From the NCBI RefSeq assembly GCF_004362745.1, contig NZ_SNXY01000008.1, positions 525,634 to 589,633 of the forward strand: a stretch of DNA of 64,000 nt, in the 5' to 3' direction. The position numbers and the translations under genes were made by a program. Positions 1 to 8,822 of this stretch are shown here, piece after piece. This stretch comes from Oharaeibacter diazotrophicus. GTDB lineage: Bacteria > Pseudomonadota > Alphaproteobacteria > Rhizobiales > Pleomorphomonadaceae. Each line of letters starts with the position of its first letter. Positions within the stretch are counted from its first letter, which is position 1. Below the pieces are notes generated by a model, which searched no databases, was not told the origin of the DNA, and saw nothing but the letters and a program-made list of their open reading frames with translations.

Positions 1-38
1 ACGAGGTGCAGATGGAAGTAGATCTGGCCGCGCTTCAT
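1..38 (-). CDS. ppsR: PPSR-type kinase/phosphorylase (N-terminus only)
   Basis: Partial gene running off the left edge. The minus strand from the ATG at 38-36 reads MKRGQIYFHLHLV, which matches the conserved start of the DUF299/PPSR family (Y-F-H-L-H-L-[VI]-S-D-S-T-G-E-T). These bifunctional proteins phosphorylate and dephosphorylate pyruvate phosphate dikinase or PEP synthase. A purine-rich ribosome-binding site (GGAAGGAA) lies just upstream. Only 12 full codons are visible, so the call rests on the N-terminal motif and on position: a PPSR gene divergent from hemE flanks the origin in Caulobacter and related bacteria. Confidence 0.8.
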   Translation of the reverse strand, partial: MKRGQIYFHLHL

Positions 39-576
39 GACGTTCCTTCCCGCGCCCCGCCGGATCCGATCGACCGGCCCGGCACGCCCGAGTGTGCCGC
101 AGACGGCGAGCGAGGGCGAGGGGCGATCGCCGGCCGGAATCATCCTTTGGACTCAATCGGCGACGAGGCTTGTCCACAAAGCCGTCCCGGGCCCGACTCG
201 ATTCGGGGACGAACCGACGTCGGCGCGGCCCCTGCCGGAGCGCCCCCGCGCGGCGTCCACCACCGTCCACATCGGGCCCCGACGGGGAAGCCGCCCGGCG
301 GGTCCGTGAATCGTGGGGAACCCCGTCGTCGACGCTTCACGATCCCCTGCCGACCGCCGCCGAATTCACAGATGCGGTTCCGAAACGATCGCGGACTCCG
401 GGCGCAGACGCGGGTTTTCCCCGCGGAAGCCCGTCGTCGCCGTCACGGTCTCCCGACCGGGCAATGCGGCGTCCGCGAATCGGGAGCGATTGTGGAGGGC
501 GGCGGATCCCTGCTATCCAGCGCCTAGAAGAAACAGAAAATCTCTCTTCGAGACTCTTCTCTATTGGAGTGGCGCG
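39..576. other. Candidate chromosomal replication origin (oriC) region
   Basis: A 538-bp gap without a credible gene between divergent ppsR and hemE, the location of the mapped origin in Caulobacter and the known arrangement in rhizobia. It holds a DnaA-box-like TTGTCCACA (170-178), five GANTC sites recognised by the CcrM methylase (150-154, 195-199, 200-204, 394-398, 552-556), and a locally AT-rich, purine/pyrimidine-biased stretch at about 520-570 that could unwind. All genes from hemE to parB point away from it. I do not see a cluster of perfect DnaA boxes or TTAA-N7-TTAA CtrA sites, so the assignment is by context plus partial motifs. Confidence 0.6.
170..178 (+). promoter_or_regulatory. 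DnaA-box-like nonamer
   Basis: TTGTCCACA differs from the TTATCCACA consensus at one position and lies in the ppsR-hemE gap. Weaker matches such as CCGTCCACA lie about 90 bp downstream. A single box does not prove origin function. Confidence 0.45.
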
Positions 577-1659
577 GTGGACAGCGGATCGCCCGGAACC
601 CCGACCTCGCAGCCCGGCGCCCGGAAGGTGGTCCGGGTGCTCTCCGGCGAGAGGCTGTGGCCGCCGCCGATCTGGATGATGCGCCAGGCCGGCCGGTACC
701 TGCCCGAGTACCGTGCCACCCGCGCCGAGGCCGGCGGCTTCCTCGAGCTCTGCTACACCCCGCGTCTCGCCACCGAGGTGACGCTGCAGCCGATCCGCCG
801 CTTCGGCTTCGACGCGGCGATCCTGTTCTCCGACATCCTGGTGGTGCCGCAGGCGCTCGGCCAGAAGCTCTGGTTCGCCGAAGGGGAGGGGCCCAGGCTC
901 GAGACCTTCGATCTCGCCGCCCTACCGCTCGTCGATCCCGCGACGGCGATCGGCCGGCTCGCGCCGGTGTTCGAAGCGGTCGCCTCGATCCGCGCCGGGC
1001 TTCCCGCGGAGACGACGCTGCTCGGCTTCTGCGGTGCGCCCTGGACGGTGGCGACCTACATGATCGCCGGCCGCGGCACCGACGACCAGGGCCCGGCCCG
1101 GCGGGCCGCCCAGACCGATCCGGCGGCGGTGCAGCGGCTGATCGACCTCCTGGTCGAGACCTCGATCGGCTATCTCGCCGCGCAGGTCGAGGCCGGCGCC
1201 GACGCGGTGCAGATCTTCGACACCTGGGGCGGCAACCTCGACGACGCCGACTTCGAGCGCTTCGCGGTCGAGCCGGTGCGGCGGATCGTCGAGGGCCTGC
1301 GCGGCCGTGGGATCGGCGTGCCGGTGATCGGCTTCCCGAAGGGCGCCGGCGCGCGGCTGCCGGCCTACGTGGCACGGACCGACGTCTCGGCGGTCGGGCT
1401 CGATTGGCAGGCCTCGCTCGGCTTCGTGCGCGACCACGTCCAGCCGCTGGCACCGGTGCAGGGCAATCTCGACCCCTTGCGCCTCGTCACCGGCGGGGCC
1501 GGTCTCGACGCCGCCATCGACCGCATCCTCGGAACGCTCGGCGCCGGACCGCTGGTGTTCAACCTCGGCCACGGCATCACGCCGGACGGGCGGATCGACA
1601 ACGTCACGCGCATGATCGAGCGGGTCCGCGGCGCCGGGGAGGTTCGAGACCATGGGTGA
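577..1659 (+). CDS. hemE: Uroporphyrinogen decarboxylase
   Basis: Decarboxylates the four acetate side chains of uroporphyrinogen III to give coproporphyrinogen III in cytosolic haem synthesis. The 360-residue product carries the family signature PIWMMRQAGRYLPEYR (about 31-46) with the substrate-binding arginines, and FSDIL (84-88) with the catalytic aspartate. I chose the GTG at 577 because GGAG lies 7 bases upstream and the length fits the family (about 340-360). The open frame extends further upstream but enters the origin-like gap without conserved sequence. The stop overlaps the hemJ start by 8 bases, indicating translational coupling of two haem genes. Confidence 0.95.
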   Translation: MDSGSPGTPTSQPGARKVVRVLSGERLWPPPIWMMRQAGRYLPEYRATRAEAGGFLELCYTPRLATEVTLQPIRRFGFDAAILFSDILVVPQALGQKLWFAEGEGPRLETFDLAALPLVDPATAIGRLAPVFEAVASIRAGLPAETTLLGFCGAPWTVATYMIAGRGTDDQGPARRAAQTDPAAVQRLIDLLVETSIGYLAAQVEAGADAVQIFDTWGGNLDDADFERFAVEPVRRIVEGLRGRGIGVPVIGFPKGAGARLPAYVARTDVSAVGLDWQASLGFVRDHVQPLAPVQGNLDPLRLVTGGAGLDAAIDRILGTLGAGPLVFNLGHGITPDGRIDNVTRMIERVRGAGEVRDHG

Positions 1660-2083
1660 TCCCTATTCCTGGCTGAAGGTCGGTCACATCGTGTCGGTGG
1701 TGGCGTGGATGGCCGCGCTGTTCTACCTGCCGCGGCTCTACGTCTATCACGCCGGCGCCACGCCGGGATCCGAGCTCTCCGAGACGCTGAAGGTGATGGA
1801 GCGCCGGCTCTACAAGGCGATCATGACGCCGGCGATGATCTCGACCTGGGTATTTGGCCTCGCCCTGGTCTGGACCCTCGGGGCGTGGACCGAGGGCTGG
1901 TTCCACGCCAAGGCGCTGCTCGTGCTGATCCTCAGCGGCTTCCACGGAGCCTGCGGGCGCTGGCAGAAGGACTTCGCCGCCGACGCCAACACGAGACCGC
2001 ACCGCTTCTACCGGATCGCCAACGAGGTGCCGACGCTGCTCCTGGTCGCGATCGTGATCCTGGTCGTGCTGAAGCCGTTCTGA
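1652..2083 (+). CDS. hemJ: Protoporphyrinogen IX oxidase, HemJ type
   Basis: A 143-residue integral membrane protein of the HemJ (UPF0093) family, which oxidises protoporphyrinogen IX to protoporphyrin IX in bacteria lacking HemG/HemY. The conserved histidine of HemJ, a proposed haem ligand, is visible at residue 12 ([13 protein letters not shown]). RLYVYH (29-33) and a downstream lysine in [12 protein letters not shown] match the family. About four membrane helices are predicted by eye. It overlaps hemE by 8 bases, so the two haem steps are probably co-transcribed. Confidence 0.93.
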   Translation: MGDPYSWLKVGHIVSVVAWMAALFYLPRLYVYHAGATPGSELSETLKVMERRLYKAIMTPAMISTWVFGLALVWTLGAWTEGWFHAKALLVLILSGFHGACGRWQKDFAADANTRPHRFYRIANEVPTLLLVAIVILVVLKPF

Positions 2084-2113
2084 ACGGCCGCGGCCATACG
2101 AAATCACCGACTC

Positions 2114-2142
2114 TTGCCGGCGGGCGACGAAGCCTCTATATG
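2114..2142 (+). promoter_or_regulatory. Putative sigma-70-type promoter of rho
   Basis: TTGCCG (2114-2119) and TATATG (2137-2142) are separated by exactly 17 bases, a good -35/-10 pair. A GANTC site (GACTC, 2109-2113) abuts the -35 box, so CcrM methylation could affect its use. Transcription would begin near 2149 and leave a leader of roughly 230 bases before rho. Confidence 0.5.
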
Positions 2143-2148
2143 GTCGCT

Positions 2149-2382
2149 CGTCCAGTAACGCCGCGGGCACGGCGTCCGGCGCTCTCCCCGGGTGCATCGA
2201 GACGCCAAGGCGACCGGTCGACCTCCCCGGTCGACGGTCGGAGCGGTCGGGGGCTTTTCCACTCCCCCCCGTCCCTGCCGCCTCCTCGAGAGACCCGCGC
2301 GCTTCCGAACTCGCCTTCCCGCCTTCGACGTCGGCCCCGCCCGTCGAGCTTCCGCCGACCTATACCGAGAGTGTCCCCGTCC
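2149..2382 (+). promoter_or_regulatory. Long C-rich rho leader, candidate autoregulatory region
   Basis: The untranslated stretch upstream of rho contains two direct copies of CCGGTCGAC (about 2214-2235), a G-run/C-run pair able to form a hairpin (about 2249-2270) and a long cytosine-rich, guanine-poor tract (about 2258-2345) resembling a Rho-utilisation site. Many bacterial rho genes are controlled by Rho-dependent termination in their own leader. That this happens here is inferred from composition only. Confidence 0.4.
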
Positions 2383-3648
2383 ATGTCGGAGATGAAACTC
2401 CAGGACCTCAAGAAGAAGACCCCGACCGAGCTGCTCGCCTTCGCGGAGGAGCTGGAGGTTGAGAACGCCTCGACGATGCGCAAGCAGGAACTGCTGTTCG
2501 CCATCCTCAAGCAGCTGGCCGCCAGCGAAGTCGACATCATCGGCGAGGGCGTCGTCGAGGTGCTCCAGGACGGCTTCGGCTTCCTGCGTTCGCCGGACGC
2601 CAACTACCTGCCCGGCCCGGACGACATCTACATCTCGCCGTCGCAGATCCGCCGCTTCTCGCTGCGCACCGGCGATACCGTCGAGGGCGAGATCCGCAGT
2701 CCCAAGGAAGGCGAGCGCTATTTCGCGCTCCTCAAGGTCAACACCGTCAATTTCGAGGATCCGGAGAAGGCGCGCCACAAGGTGCACTTCGACAACCTCA
2801 CCCCGCTCTATCCGGACGAGCGCTTCCGCATGGAGGTCGAGGGGCAGCCGGGCAAGGACTTCTCGGCCCGCATCATCGACATCGTCTCGCCGCTCGGCAA
2901 GGGCCAGCGCGCGCTGATCGTGGCGCCGCCGCGCACCGGCAAGACGGTGCTGCTGCAGAACATCGCGCACTCGATCACGACGAACCATCCCGAGTGCTAC
3001 CTGATCGTCCTCCTGATCGACGAGCGCCCGGAAGAGGTGACCGACATGCAGCGCTCCGTGCGCGGCGAGGTGGTTTCCTCCACCTTCGACGAGCCGGCGG
3101 TGCGCCACGTCCAGGTCGCCGAGATGGTGATCGAAAAGGCCAAGCGCCTCGTCGAGCACGGCCGCGACGTCGTCATCCTGCTCGATTCGATCACCCGCCT
3201 CGGCCGCGCCTACAACACGGTCGTTCCCTCCTCGGGCAAGGTGCTCACCGGCGGCGTCGACGCCAACGCGCTGCAGCGGCCGAAGCGCTTCTTCGGTGCG
3301 GCGCGCAACATCGAGCAGGGCGGCTCGCTGACCATCATCGCCACCGCGCTGATCGACACCGGCAGCCGCATGGACGAGGTGATCTTCGAGGAGTTCAAGG
3401 GTACCGGCAATTCCGAGGTCATCCTCGACCGCAAGATCTCCGACAAGCGCGTGTTCCCGGCGATCGACATCCAGCGCTCCGGCACCCGCAAGGAGGACCT
3501 CCTGGTCCCGCCGGACAAGCTCAAGAAGACCTTCGTGCTGCGCCGCATCCTCAACCCGATGGGCACCACGGACGCGATCGAGTTCCTGCTCGACAAGCTG
3601 CGCCAGACCCGCACGAACAGCGATTTCTTCGATTCCATGAACACCTGA
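2383..3648 (+). CDS. rho: Transcription termination factor Rho
   Basis: Hexameric RNA-dependent ATPase helicase that ends transcription at Rho-dependent terminators. The 421-residue product has the N-terminal helical Rho domain (about 1-48), the cold-shock-like RNA-binding domain ([13 protein letters not shown], 64-76), the Walker A P-loop APPRTGKT (181-188), Walker B VVILLDS (about 262-268) and the Q/R-loop region. Length equals that of rhizobial Rho. The ATG at 2383 is followed by [14 protein letters not shown]; the second ATG three codons on is an alternative. The gene ends at a hairpin terminator flanked by two parS-like sites. Confidence 0.97.
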   Translation: MSEMKLQDLKKKTPTELLAFAEELEVENASTMRKQELLFAILKQLAASEVDIIGEGVVEVLQDGFGFLRSPDANYLPGPDDIYISPSQIRRFSLRTGDTVEGEIRSPKEGERYFALLKVNTVNFEDPEKARHKVHFDNLTPLYPDERFRMEVEGQPGKDFSARIIDIVSPLGKGQRALIVAPPRTGKTVLLQNIAHSITTNHPECYLIVLLIDERPEEVTDMQRSVRGEVVSSTFDEPAVRHVQVAEMVIEKAKRLVEHGRDVVILLDSITRLGRAYNTVVPSSGKVLTGGVDANALQRPKRFFGAARNIEQGGSLTIIATALIDTGSRMDEVIFEEFKGTGNSEVILDRKISDKRVFPAIDIQRSGTRKEDLLVPPDKLKKTFVLRRILNPMGTTDAIEFLLDKLRQTRTNSDFFDSMNT

Positions 3649-3661
3649 GCCGGCCCGGGCC

Positions 3662-3677
3662 GGATTCACGTGAAACA
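3662..3677. promoter_or_regulatory. parS: parS-like ParB-binding site 1
   Basis: GGATTCACGTGAAACA shares the invariant core TTCACGTGAAACA with the widely conserved chromosomal parS palindrome TGTTTCACGTGAAACA; the two mismatches are in the left arm. It lies about 4.3 kb from parAB and about 3.6 kb from the putative origin, as expected for a centromere-like site. It is the left outer arm of the rho terminator inverted repeat. Confidence 0.7.
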
Positions 3678-3682
3678 GTCGA

Positions 3683-3718
3683 ACGGCCGCCGGATCCACT
3701 CCGGCGGCCGTTTCTGTT
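3683..3718 (+). terminator. Intrinsic terminator of rho
   Basis: Perfect 12-bp stem ACGGCCGCCGGA / TCCGGCGGCCGT with loop TCCAC, followed by TTTCTGTTT. The stem lies inside a longer inverted repeat (3663-3729) whose outer 16-bp arms are the two parS-like sites. Confidence 0.8.
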
Positions 3719-3730
3719 TCACGTGAATCA
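3715..3730. promoter_or_regulatory. parS: parS-like ParB-binding site 2
   Basis: TGTTTCACGTGAATCA matches 15 of 16 positions of the parS consensus. It mirrors site 1 across the rho terminator, and its first bases overlap the T-rich tail of that terminator. Confidence 0.82.
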
Positions 3731-3867
3731 TTTCCCTATCGACGATCGATTCGTCCACGATCCTGATGTGCGATCCGAAGCCGGCGGAATGGTCCGCCGG
3801 GACTTGACCGCGCGCGGCTTCCGTCCGACGACGTCGCCGTCCCGCGCCCCTCATCGGAGCTTCCGAC

Positions 3868-5187
3868 ATGGACACGATCTTCGCCCTGTCGAGCGGGGCT
3901 CTGCCGGCCGGTGTAGCGGTCGTCCGCGTCAGCGGGCCCGTGACCGCCTCGGTCGTCGCGGCGCTGGCGGGCAGTACTCCGGAACCGCGTCGGGCCGTCC
4001 TGCGCACTCTACGCCATCCCGACGGCGAGCCGATCGACCGAGGTCTGGTCACCTGGTTTCCCGGGCCCGCGAGCTTCACCGGCGAGGACTGTGCGGAATT
4101 CGCGGTCCATGGCGGCCGGGCGGTGGTCGCGGCACTGCTCGCCGCGATCGCGGCGCTGCCGGGCACCCGTCCCGCCGAGGCCGGCGAGTTCACCCGCCGC
4201 GCCTTCGAGAACGGCCGCATCGACCTCACCGCCGTCGAAGGCCTCGCGGACCTGATCGCGGCGGAGACCGAGACCCAGCGCCGTCAGGCGCTCCGCCTCG
4301 CGGACGGTGCCCTGGCCCGTCGTGCGGAAGGATGGCGATCGGCCCTGATCGACGCGCGGGCGATGCTCGAAGCGGAACTCGACTTCGCCGAGGAGGACGA
4401 CGTGCCTGATGCGGCCGGCGCATCGGTGGTGACGGAGTCGATTCGGATCCGCGACGACATCGCCGCCGTGCTGGCGACGGCCGCTCTGGGCGAACGGGTC
4501 CGCGACGGTTTCGAGGTGGCGCTGATGGGCCCGCCCAACGCCGGCAAGTCGAGCCTCCTCAACGCGCTCGCCGGCCGTCCCGCCGCGATCGTCACGGACA
4601 TTCCCGGCACGACGCGCGACCCGATCGAGATCCGGCTCGATCTCGATGGCGTCGCCGTGACGCTGGTGGACACCGCCGGCCTGCGCGAGGGCGCCGAGGC
4701 GGTCGAGGCGGAAGGCATCCGTCGCGCGCGCGACCGGGGCAGGGCGGCGGATCTGGTGATCTGGCTCGACGAGGACGGGATGGCCGCGCCGGACGATCTC
4801 GGTGATGGCATCGAAGTGGTCCCGGTCCGGAGCAAGGGCGATCGATTCGGATCCGATCCGCGGCCACCCGTCCAACGCGGAGACTTTCCGACCGTGGTCT
4901 CGGTGGTGACGGGGGAGGGGATCGAAGCGCTGGTGGCGGCGATCGCCGCGCGGGCGGGCGACCGAGCGGGCGGCGAGCCGGCGCTGGTGGCGCACGCCCG
5001 TCAGCGCCACCACCTCGCGGAAGCCGTCGCTGCCCTCGCGCCGCTCGGCGACGCACACGCACTCGCGCCGGAGGTGGTTGCGGACATGTTGCGCCGGGCG
5101 GGCGATCACCTCGGTCGGCTGACCGGACGGATCGACGTCGAGGACGTGCTCGGTCGGATCTTCTCGACTTTCTGCATCGGCAAGTGA
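3868..5187 (+). CDS. mnmE: tRNA uridine-5-carboxymethylaminomethyl modification GTPase MnmE
   Basis: With MnmG, installs the cmnm5 group on wobble uridine 34 of several tRNAs. The 439-residue protein has the N-terminal tetrahydrofolate-binding domain (IFALSSGALPAGVAVVRVSG at the start), a central helical domain holding the inserted G domain with G1 GPPNAGKS (about 221-228) and G3 DTAG (about 268), and the invariant C-terminal CIGK whose cysteine is essential in the family. The start has GGAG 8 bases upstream. The partner gene mnmG follows, separated by a gap holding another parS-like site. Confidence 0.96.
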   Translation: MDTIFALSSGALPAGVAVVRVSGPVTASVVAALAGSTPEPRRAVLRTLRHPDGEPIDRGLVTWFPGPASFTGEDCAEFAVHGGRAVVAALLAAIAALPGTRPAEAGEFTRRAFENGRIDLTAVEGLADLIAAETETQRRQALRLADGALARRAEGWRSALIDARAMLEAELDFAEEDDVPDAAGASVVTESIRIRDDIAAVLATAALGERVRDGFEVALMGPPNAGKSSLLNALAGRPAAIVTDIPGTTRDPIEIRLDLDGVAVTLVDTAGLREGAEAVEAEGIRRARDRGRAADLVIWLDEDGMAAPDDLGDGIEVVPVRSKGDRFGSDPRPPVQRGDFPTVVSVVTGEGIEALVAAIAARAGDRAGGEPALVAHARQRHHLAEAVAALAPLGDAHALAPEVVADMLRRAGDHLGRLTGRIDVEDVLGRIFSTFCIGK

Positions 5188-5275
5188 CGCTCGGCGGATC
5201 GGGAAGCCCGCCGGTCCCGAACGCGGTTGCGGGTCTCCCGGTCACATCGAAACCGAAACGATCCGCCGTACACCG

Positions 5276-5291
5276 CGTTTCACGTGAAACA
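5276..5291. promoter_or_regulatory. parS: parS-like ParB-binding site 3
   Basis: CGTTTCACGTGAAACA matches 15 of 16 consensus parS positions. It lies in the mnmE-mnmG gap and is followed at once by the palindrome TCCACAGGCTGTGGA (about 5293-5307), whose right half resembles part of a DnaA box. Confidence 0.85.
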
Positions 5292-5394
5292 CTCCACAGG
5301 CTGTGGATCGAATCGGAAGCGGTTCGGCCCGGCGTCTTTGACGGATTCGGCCGATTGCCGTAGACACGGAGCGGTCTTCAGCGGATTTCGGGAC

Positions 5395-7269
5395 ATGCGG
5401 GACGGATACGACGTCATCGTCATCGGCGGCGGTCACGCGGGCGTCGAGGCGGCGCACGCGGCTTGGCGCGTGGGCGCACGCACGGCGCTGGTGACCCACC
5501 GCTTCGACACCATCGGCGTGATGTCGTGCAATCCGGCGATCGGCGGCCTCGGCAAGGGTCACCTGGTCCGCGAAGTCGACGCGCTCGACGGCCTGATGGG
5601 GCGGGTTGCCGACGCCGCCGGCATCCAGTTCCGTCTCCTCAATCGGCGCAAGGGTCCGGCGGTGCAGGGGCCGCGCGCGCAGGCCGACCGTTCGCTCTAC
5701 CGCGCCGCCATGCAGTCCGAGATCCGTGCCGCGGTCGGCCTGCAGGTGATCGAGGGCGAGGCCGACGATCTCGAGATCGCCGACGGTCGAGTCGCCGCCG
5801 TGACGATGGTCGACGGACGGCGCTTGACCGCCGGCGCCGTGGTGCTGACGACCGGCACCTTCCTGACCGGCCTGATCCACATCGGCGAGCGTCGGATCCC
5901 GGCCGGTCGGGTCGGCGAAGCGCCGGCGCTCGGGCTGTCGCGGACGCTGGCGCGGATCGGCGTGGCGCTCGGGCGGTTGAAGACCGGGACGCCGCCGCGG
6001 CTCGACGGCCGCACCATCGCCTGGGAGGGGCTCGAGGCCCAGCCCGGCGACGACGATCCGGTACCGTTCTCGACGATGACCACGGCTATCACGACGCCGC
6101 AGGTGGCCTGCCACATCACCCGGACCACCGAGGCGACCCACCGGGTCATCCGCGACAACATCCACCGCTCGCCGATGTACTCCGGCCAGATCGAAAGCCG
6201 GGGGCCGCGCTATTGCCCGTCGATCGAGGACAAGATCGTCCGTTTCGGCGACCGCGACGGTCACCAGATCTTCCTCGAGCCGGAGGGACTCGACACGGCC
6301 GTGGTCTATCCCAACGGCATCTCGACCTCGCTGCCGGAGGACGTGCAGGCCGCGCTGATCGCGTCGATCCCGGGGCTCGAGCAGGCCCGGATCCTTCAGC
6401 CGGGCTACGCCATCGAATACGACCACGTCGATCCGCGCGAGCTGGCGCCGACCCTGGAAGTGAAGCGGCTGGCCGGCCTGTTCCTCGCGGGTCAGATCAA
6501 CGGCACCACCGGTTACGAGGAGGCCGCGGCGCAGGGTGTGCTCGCCGGCCTGAATGCGGCCCGCCGCGCCGGCGGATTGGACACGGTCGTGTTCGACCGG
6601 GCGAGCAGCTATCTCGGCGTCATGGTCGACGATCTCGTCACCAAGGGCATCGCCGAGCCCTACCGCATGTTCACCTCGCGGGCGGAGTACCGGCTGACCC
6701 TACGTGCCGACAACGCCGACCAGCGTCTGACCGCGCGTGGCGTCGCGCTCGGCGTGGTCGGCCAGGGCCGGGCCGCGTCCTTCGCTGCGAAGGCCGAGGC
6801 GTTGGAGGCGGGAAGGGCGCTGCTGCGGGCGAACAGCCTGACCCCGACCGAGGCGGCCCGGCACGGACTCGTCCTCAACCGCGACGGCCAGCGCCGTAGC
6901 GCCTACGACCTGCTCGCCCACGCCGACGTCGACATCGCCCGTCTCGCTGGGATCTGGCCCGAGCTCGGCGGCATGGCGCCGACGGTCGCGGCGGCGCTCG
7001 AGACCGAGGCGCATTACGCGGTCTACCTGCCGCGCCAGGAGGCCGACATCGCCGCCTTCCGCAAGGACGAGGGCTTGGCGATTCCGGCCGCGTTCGACTA
7101 TGCCGCCGTCGCCGGACTCTCCAACGAGGTGCGCCAGAAGCTGGAACGGATCCGTCCGGCGACCCTCGGTCAGGCCGGTCGGATCGAGGGCGTCACACCG
7201 GCGGCGTTGACGCTGCTGCTGGCGCATCTGAAGCGCGGCCACGGCCGCCCGACCGCGGGGGCGGCGTGA
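5395..7269 (+). CDS. mnmG: tRNA modification flavoprotein MnmG (GidA)
   Basis: FAD- and NADH-dependent partner of MnmE in tRNA wobble uridine modification. The 624-residue protein starts with [20 protein letters not shown], the Rossmann FAD-binding signature (GGGHAG at about 10-15), and carries the family landmarks SCNPAIGG and [12 protein letters not shown]. The chosen ATG gives the family's usual length; the reading frame is open further upstream only through the parS-containing gap. The last codons overlap the rsmG start (GTGATC), suggesting coupling. Confidence 0.96.
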   Translation: MRDGYDVIVIGGGHAGVEAAHAAWRVGARTALVTHRFDTIGVMSCNPAIGGLGKGHLVREVDALDGLMGRVADAAGIQFRLLNRRKGPAVQGPRAQADRSLYRAAMQSEIRAAVGLQVIEGEADDLEIADGRVAAVTMVDGRRLTAGAVVLTTGTFLTGLIHIGERRIPAGRVGEAPALGLSRTLARIGVALGRLKTGTPPRLDGRTIAWEGLEAQPGDDDPVPFSTMTTAITTPQVACHITRTTEATHRVIRDNIHRSPMYSGQIESRGPRYCPSIEDKIVRFGDRDGHQIFLEPEGLDTAVVYPNGISTSLPEDVQAALIASIPGLEQARILQPGYAIEYDHVDPRELAPTLEVKRLAGLFLAGQINGTTGYEEAAAQGVLAGLNAARRAGGLDTVVFDRASSYLGVMVDDLVTKGIAEPYRMFTSRAEYRLTLRADNADQRLTARGVALGVVGQGRAASFAAKAEALEAGRALLRANSLTPTEAARHGLVLNRDGQRRSAYDLLAHADVDIARLAGIWPELGGMAPTVAAALETEAHYAVYLPRQEADIAAFRKDEGLAIPAAFDYAAVAGLSNEVRQKLERIRPATLGQAGRIEGVTPAALTLLLAHLKRGHGRPTAGAA

Positions 7270-7922
7270 TCATGGCAAAGCCGTTGACCGAAGGCCCCGA
7301 GGCGGTCGAGGCGGTGTGGCCGCTGACGGCGGCCGCGCGCGAGCGGCTGACGCGCTACGTCGCGCTACTGGCGAGCTGGCAGGCGGCCAAGAATCTCGTC
7401 GCGCCGTCGACGCTGCCGGTCGTGTGGTCGCGCCACGTCGCCGACAGCGCGCAGGCCCTCGCCGCTGTTCCGGACGCGAAACGCTGGCTCGACATCGGAT
7501 CGGGCGCGGGCTTTCCCGGACTCGTCACCGCGAGCCTGCTCGCCGAGACGCCCGGCGCCAAGGTGACCCTGGTCGAGGCCAACGGTCGCAAGGTCGCTTT
7601 CCTGCGGACGGTGATTCGCGAGCTCGGGTTGCCGGCGACGGTGCTGGCGGAGCGGATCGAACGGCTCGCCGGGTCCGCGGGCGCCGGTATCGGCCCGGTC
7701 GACGCGGTGTCGGCGCGGGCGCTCGCCCCGCTCGGCGCTCTCTATGGCTATGCGGCGCCCTGGCTCACCACGGGTAGTGTGGGTGTTTTCCACAAAGGCC
7801 AAGATTTTGGGTCGGAGGTTAACGAGACCTCTCAATCCTGGACCGCCGATCTGGTAGAACGGCAGAGCAGGATCGATCCGGGTGGACGCATCGTCGTGGT
7901 TCGCGACCTCAAGCCCCGATGA
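7266..7922 (+). CDS. rsmG: 16S rRNA (guanine527-N7)-methyltransferase
   Basis: Methylates G527 of 16S rRNA using S-adenosylmethionine. The 218-residue product has the GidB/RsmG fold, with the SAM motif [11 protein letters not shown] (about 75-85) and the [12 protein letters not shown] strand (about 99-110). The GTG at 7266 overlaps the mnmG stop; the ATG at 7272 is an alternative two codons later. The 3' part (about 7780-7860) is less GC-rich than its surroundings and may hold promoter elements for parAB. Confidence 0.93.
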   Translation: MIMAKPLTEGPEAVEAVWPLTAAARERLTRYVALLASWQAAKNLVAPSTLPVVWSRHVADSAQALAAVPDAKRWLDIGSGAGFPGLVTASLLAETPGAKVTLVEANGRKVAFLRTVIRELGLPATVLAERIERLAGSAGAGIGPVDAVSARALAPLGALYGYAAPWLTTGSVGVFHKGQDFGSEVNETSQSWTADLVERQSRIDPGGRIVVVRDLKPR

Positions 7923-7965
7923 GCCCTCCGCTCCCAATTCTCCCCGCCCGAGGGGTACACGCGCG

Positions 7966-8802
7966 ATGACAAGCCTTCCCGAACGCCCCCGCGTCCTCGC
8001 CCTCGCCAACCAGAAGGGCGGGGTCGGCAAGACGACGACCGCGATCAACCTCGGCACCGCGCTCGCGGCCATCGGCGAGGAGGTGCTGATCGTCGACCTC
8101 GACCCGCAGGGCAACGCCTCCACCGGCCTCGGCATCGACCGCCGGTCGCGCTCGATCTCGACCTACGACGTACTCGTCGGCGAGGCCCGGATCGACGACG
8201 CCCTGGTCGAAACCGCCGTGCCGCGGCTCACCGTGGCGCCGTCGACGCTCGACAACCTCGGTGTCGAACTCGAGATCGCCGCCGAGAGCGACCGGGCGTT
8301 TCGGCTCCGAAACGCCATCGCCGAGCAGGCCCGCATGGCCGCGCGCGACGAGACCGGCAGGCGCAAACGTTTCACCTACGTGCTGATCGACTGCCCGCCG
8401 TCGCTCAACCTCCTGACGGTCAACGCCATGACGGCGGCGCACTCGATCCTGGTACCGCTGCAGTGCGAGTTCTTCGCGCTCGAGGGTCTGTCGCAGCTGT
8501 TGCAGACGGTCGAGCAGGTCCGCAAGACGCTGAACCCGGCGCTGACCATCCACGGCATCGTGCTCACCATGTACGACAGCCGCAACAACCTGTCGGGACA
8601 GGTGGTGCAGGACGTCCGCGCCCACATGGGCGAGAAGGTCTACGACACCATCATCCCGCGCAACGTGCGTGTCTCCGAGGCGCCGTCCTACGGCAAGCCG
8701 GCGCTGCTCTACGATCTCAAGTGCACGGGCAGTCAGGCCTACCTGAAGCTTGCCTCCGAGATCATCCAGCGCGAACGGCGTCTGCGCGACGAGGCGGCCT
8801 GA
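7966..8802 (+). CDS. parA: Chromosome partitioning ATPase ParA
   Basis: Walker-type ATPase that moves ParB-parS complexes during chromosome segregation. The 278-residue protein has the deviant Walker A motif KGGVGKTT (17-24), Walker A' VDLDPQGNAS and Walker B YVLIDCPPSL. The ATG at 7966 precedes the core by 16 residues, typical of chromosomal ParA; the open frame upstream reads into rsmG. It is followed by parB after 20 bases, with the two genes forming an operon downstream of mnmG-rsmG as in many alphaproteobacteria. Confidence 0.96.
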   Translation: MTSLPERPRVLALANQKGGVGKTTTAINLGTALAAIGEEVLIVDLDPQGNASTGLGIDRRSRSISTYDVLVGEARIDDALVETAVPRLTVAPSTLDNLGVELEIAAESDRAFRLRNAIAEQARMAARDETGRRKRFTYVLIDCPPSLNLLTVNAMTAAHSILVPLQCEFFALEGLSQLLQTVEQVRKTLNPALTIHGIVLTMYDSRNNLSGQVVQDVRAHMGEKVYDTIIPRNVRVSEAPSYGKPALLYDLKCTGSQAYLKLASEIIQRERRLRDEAA

Positions 8803-8822
8803 GGTCGGGAAGGAAGCGACGA

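Noticed and set aside
6..527. Open frames of 173-195 residues across the ppsR-hemE gap
   Set aside because: Arginine/proline-rich translations with no conserved motif or ribosome-binding site; the gap has origin-like features, and high GC keeps stop codons rare.
2192..2395. 67-residue frame overlapping the rho start, a possible leader peptide
   Set aside because: No ribosome-binding site or conserved sequence, and it runs into the rho coding region; more simply part of the C-rich leader.
7786..7794. TTTTCCACA, a DnaA-box-like sequence
   Set aside because: Lies inside rsmG coding sequence as a single weak match, far from the ppsR-hemE gap.
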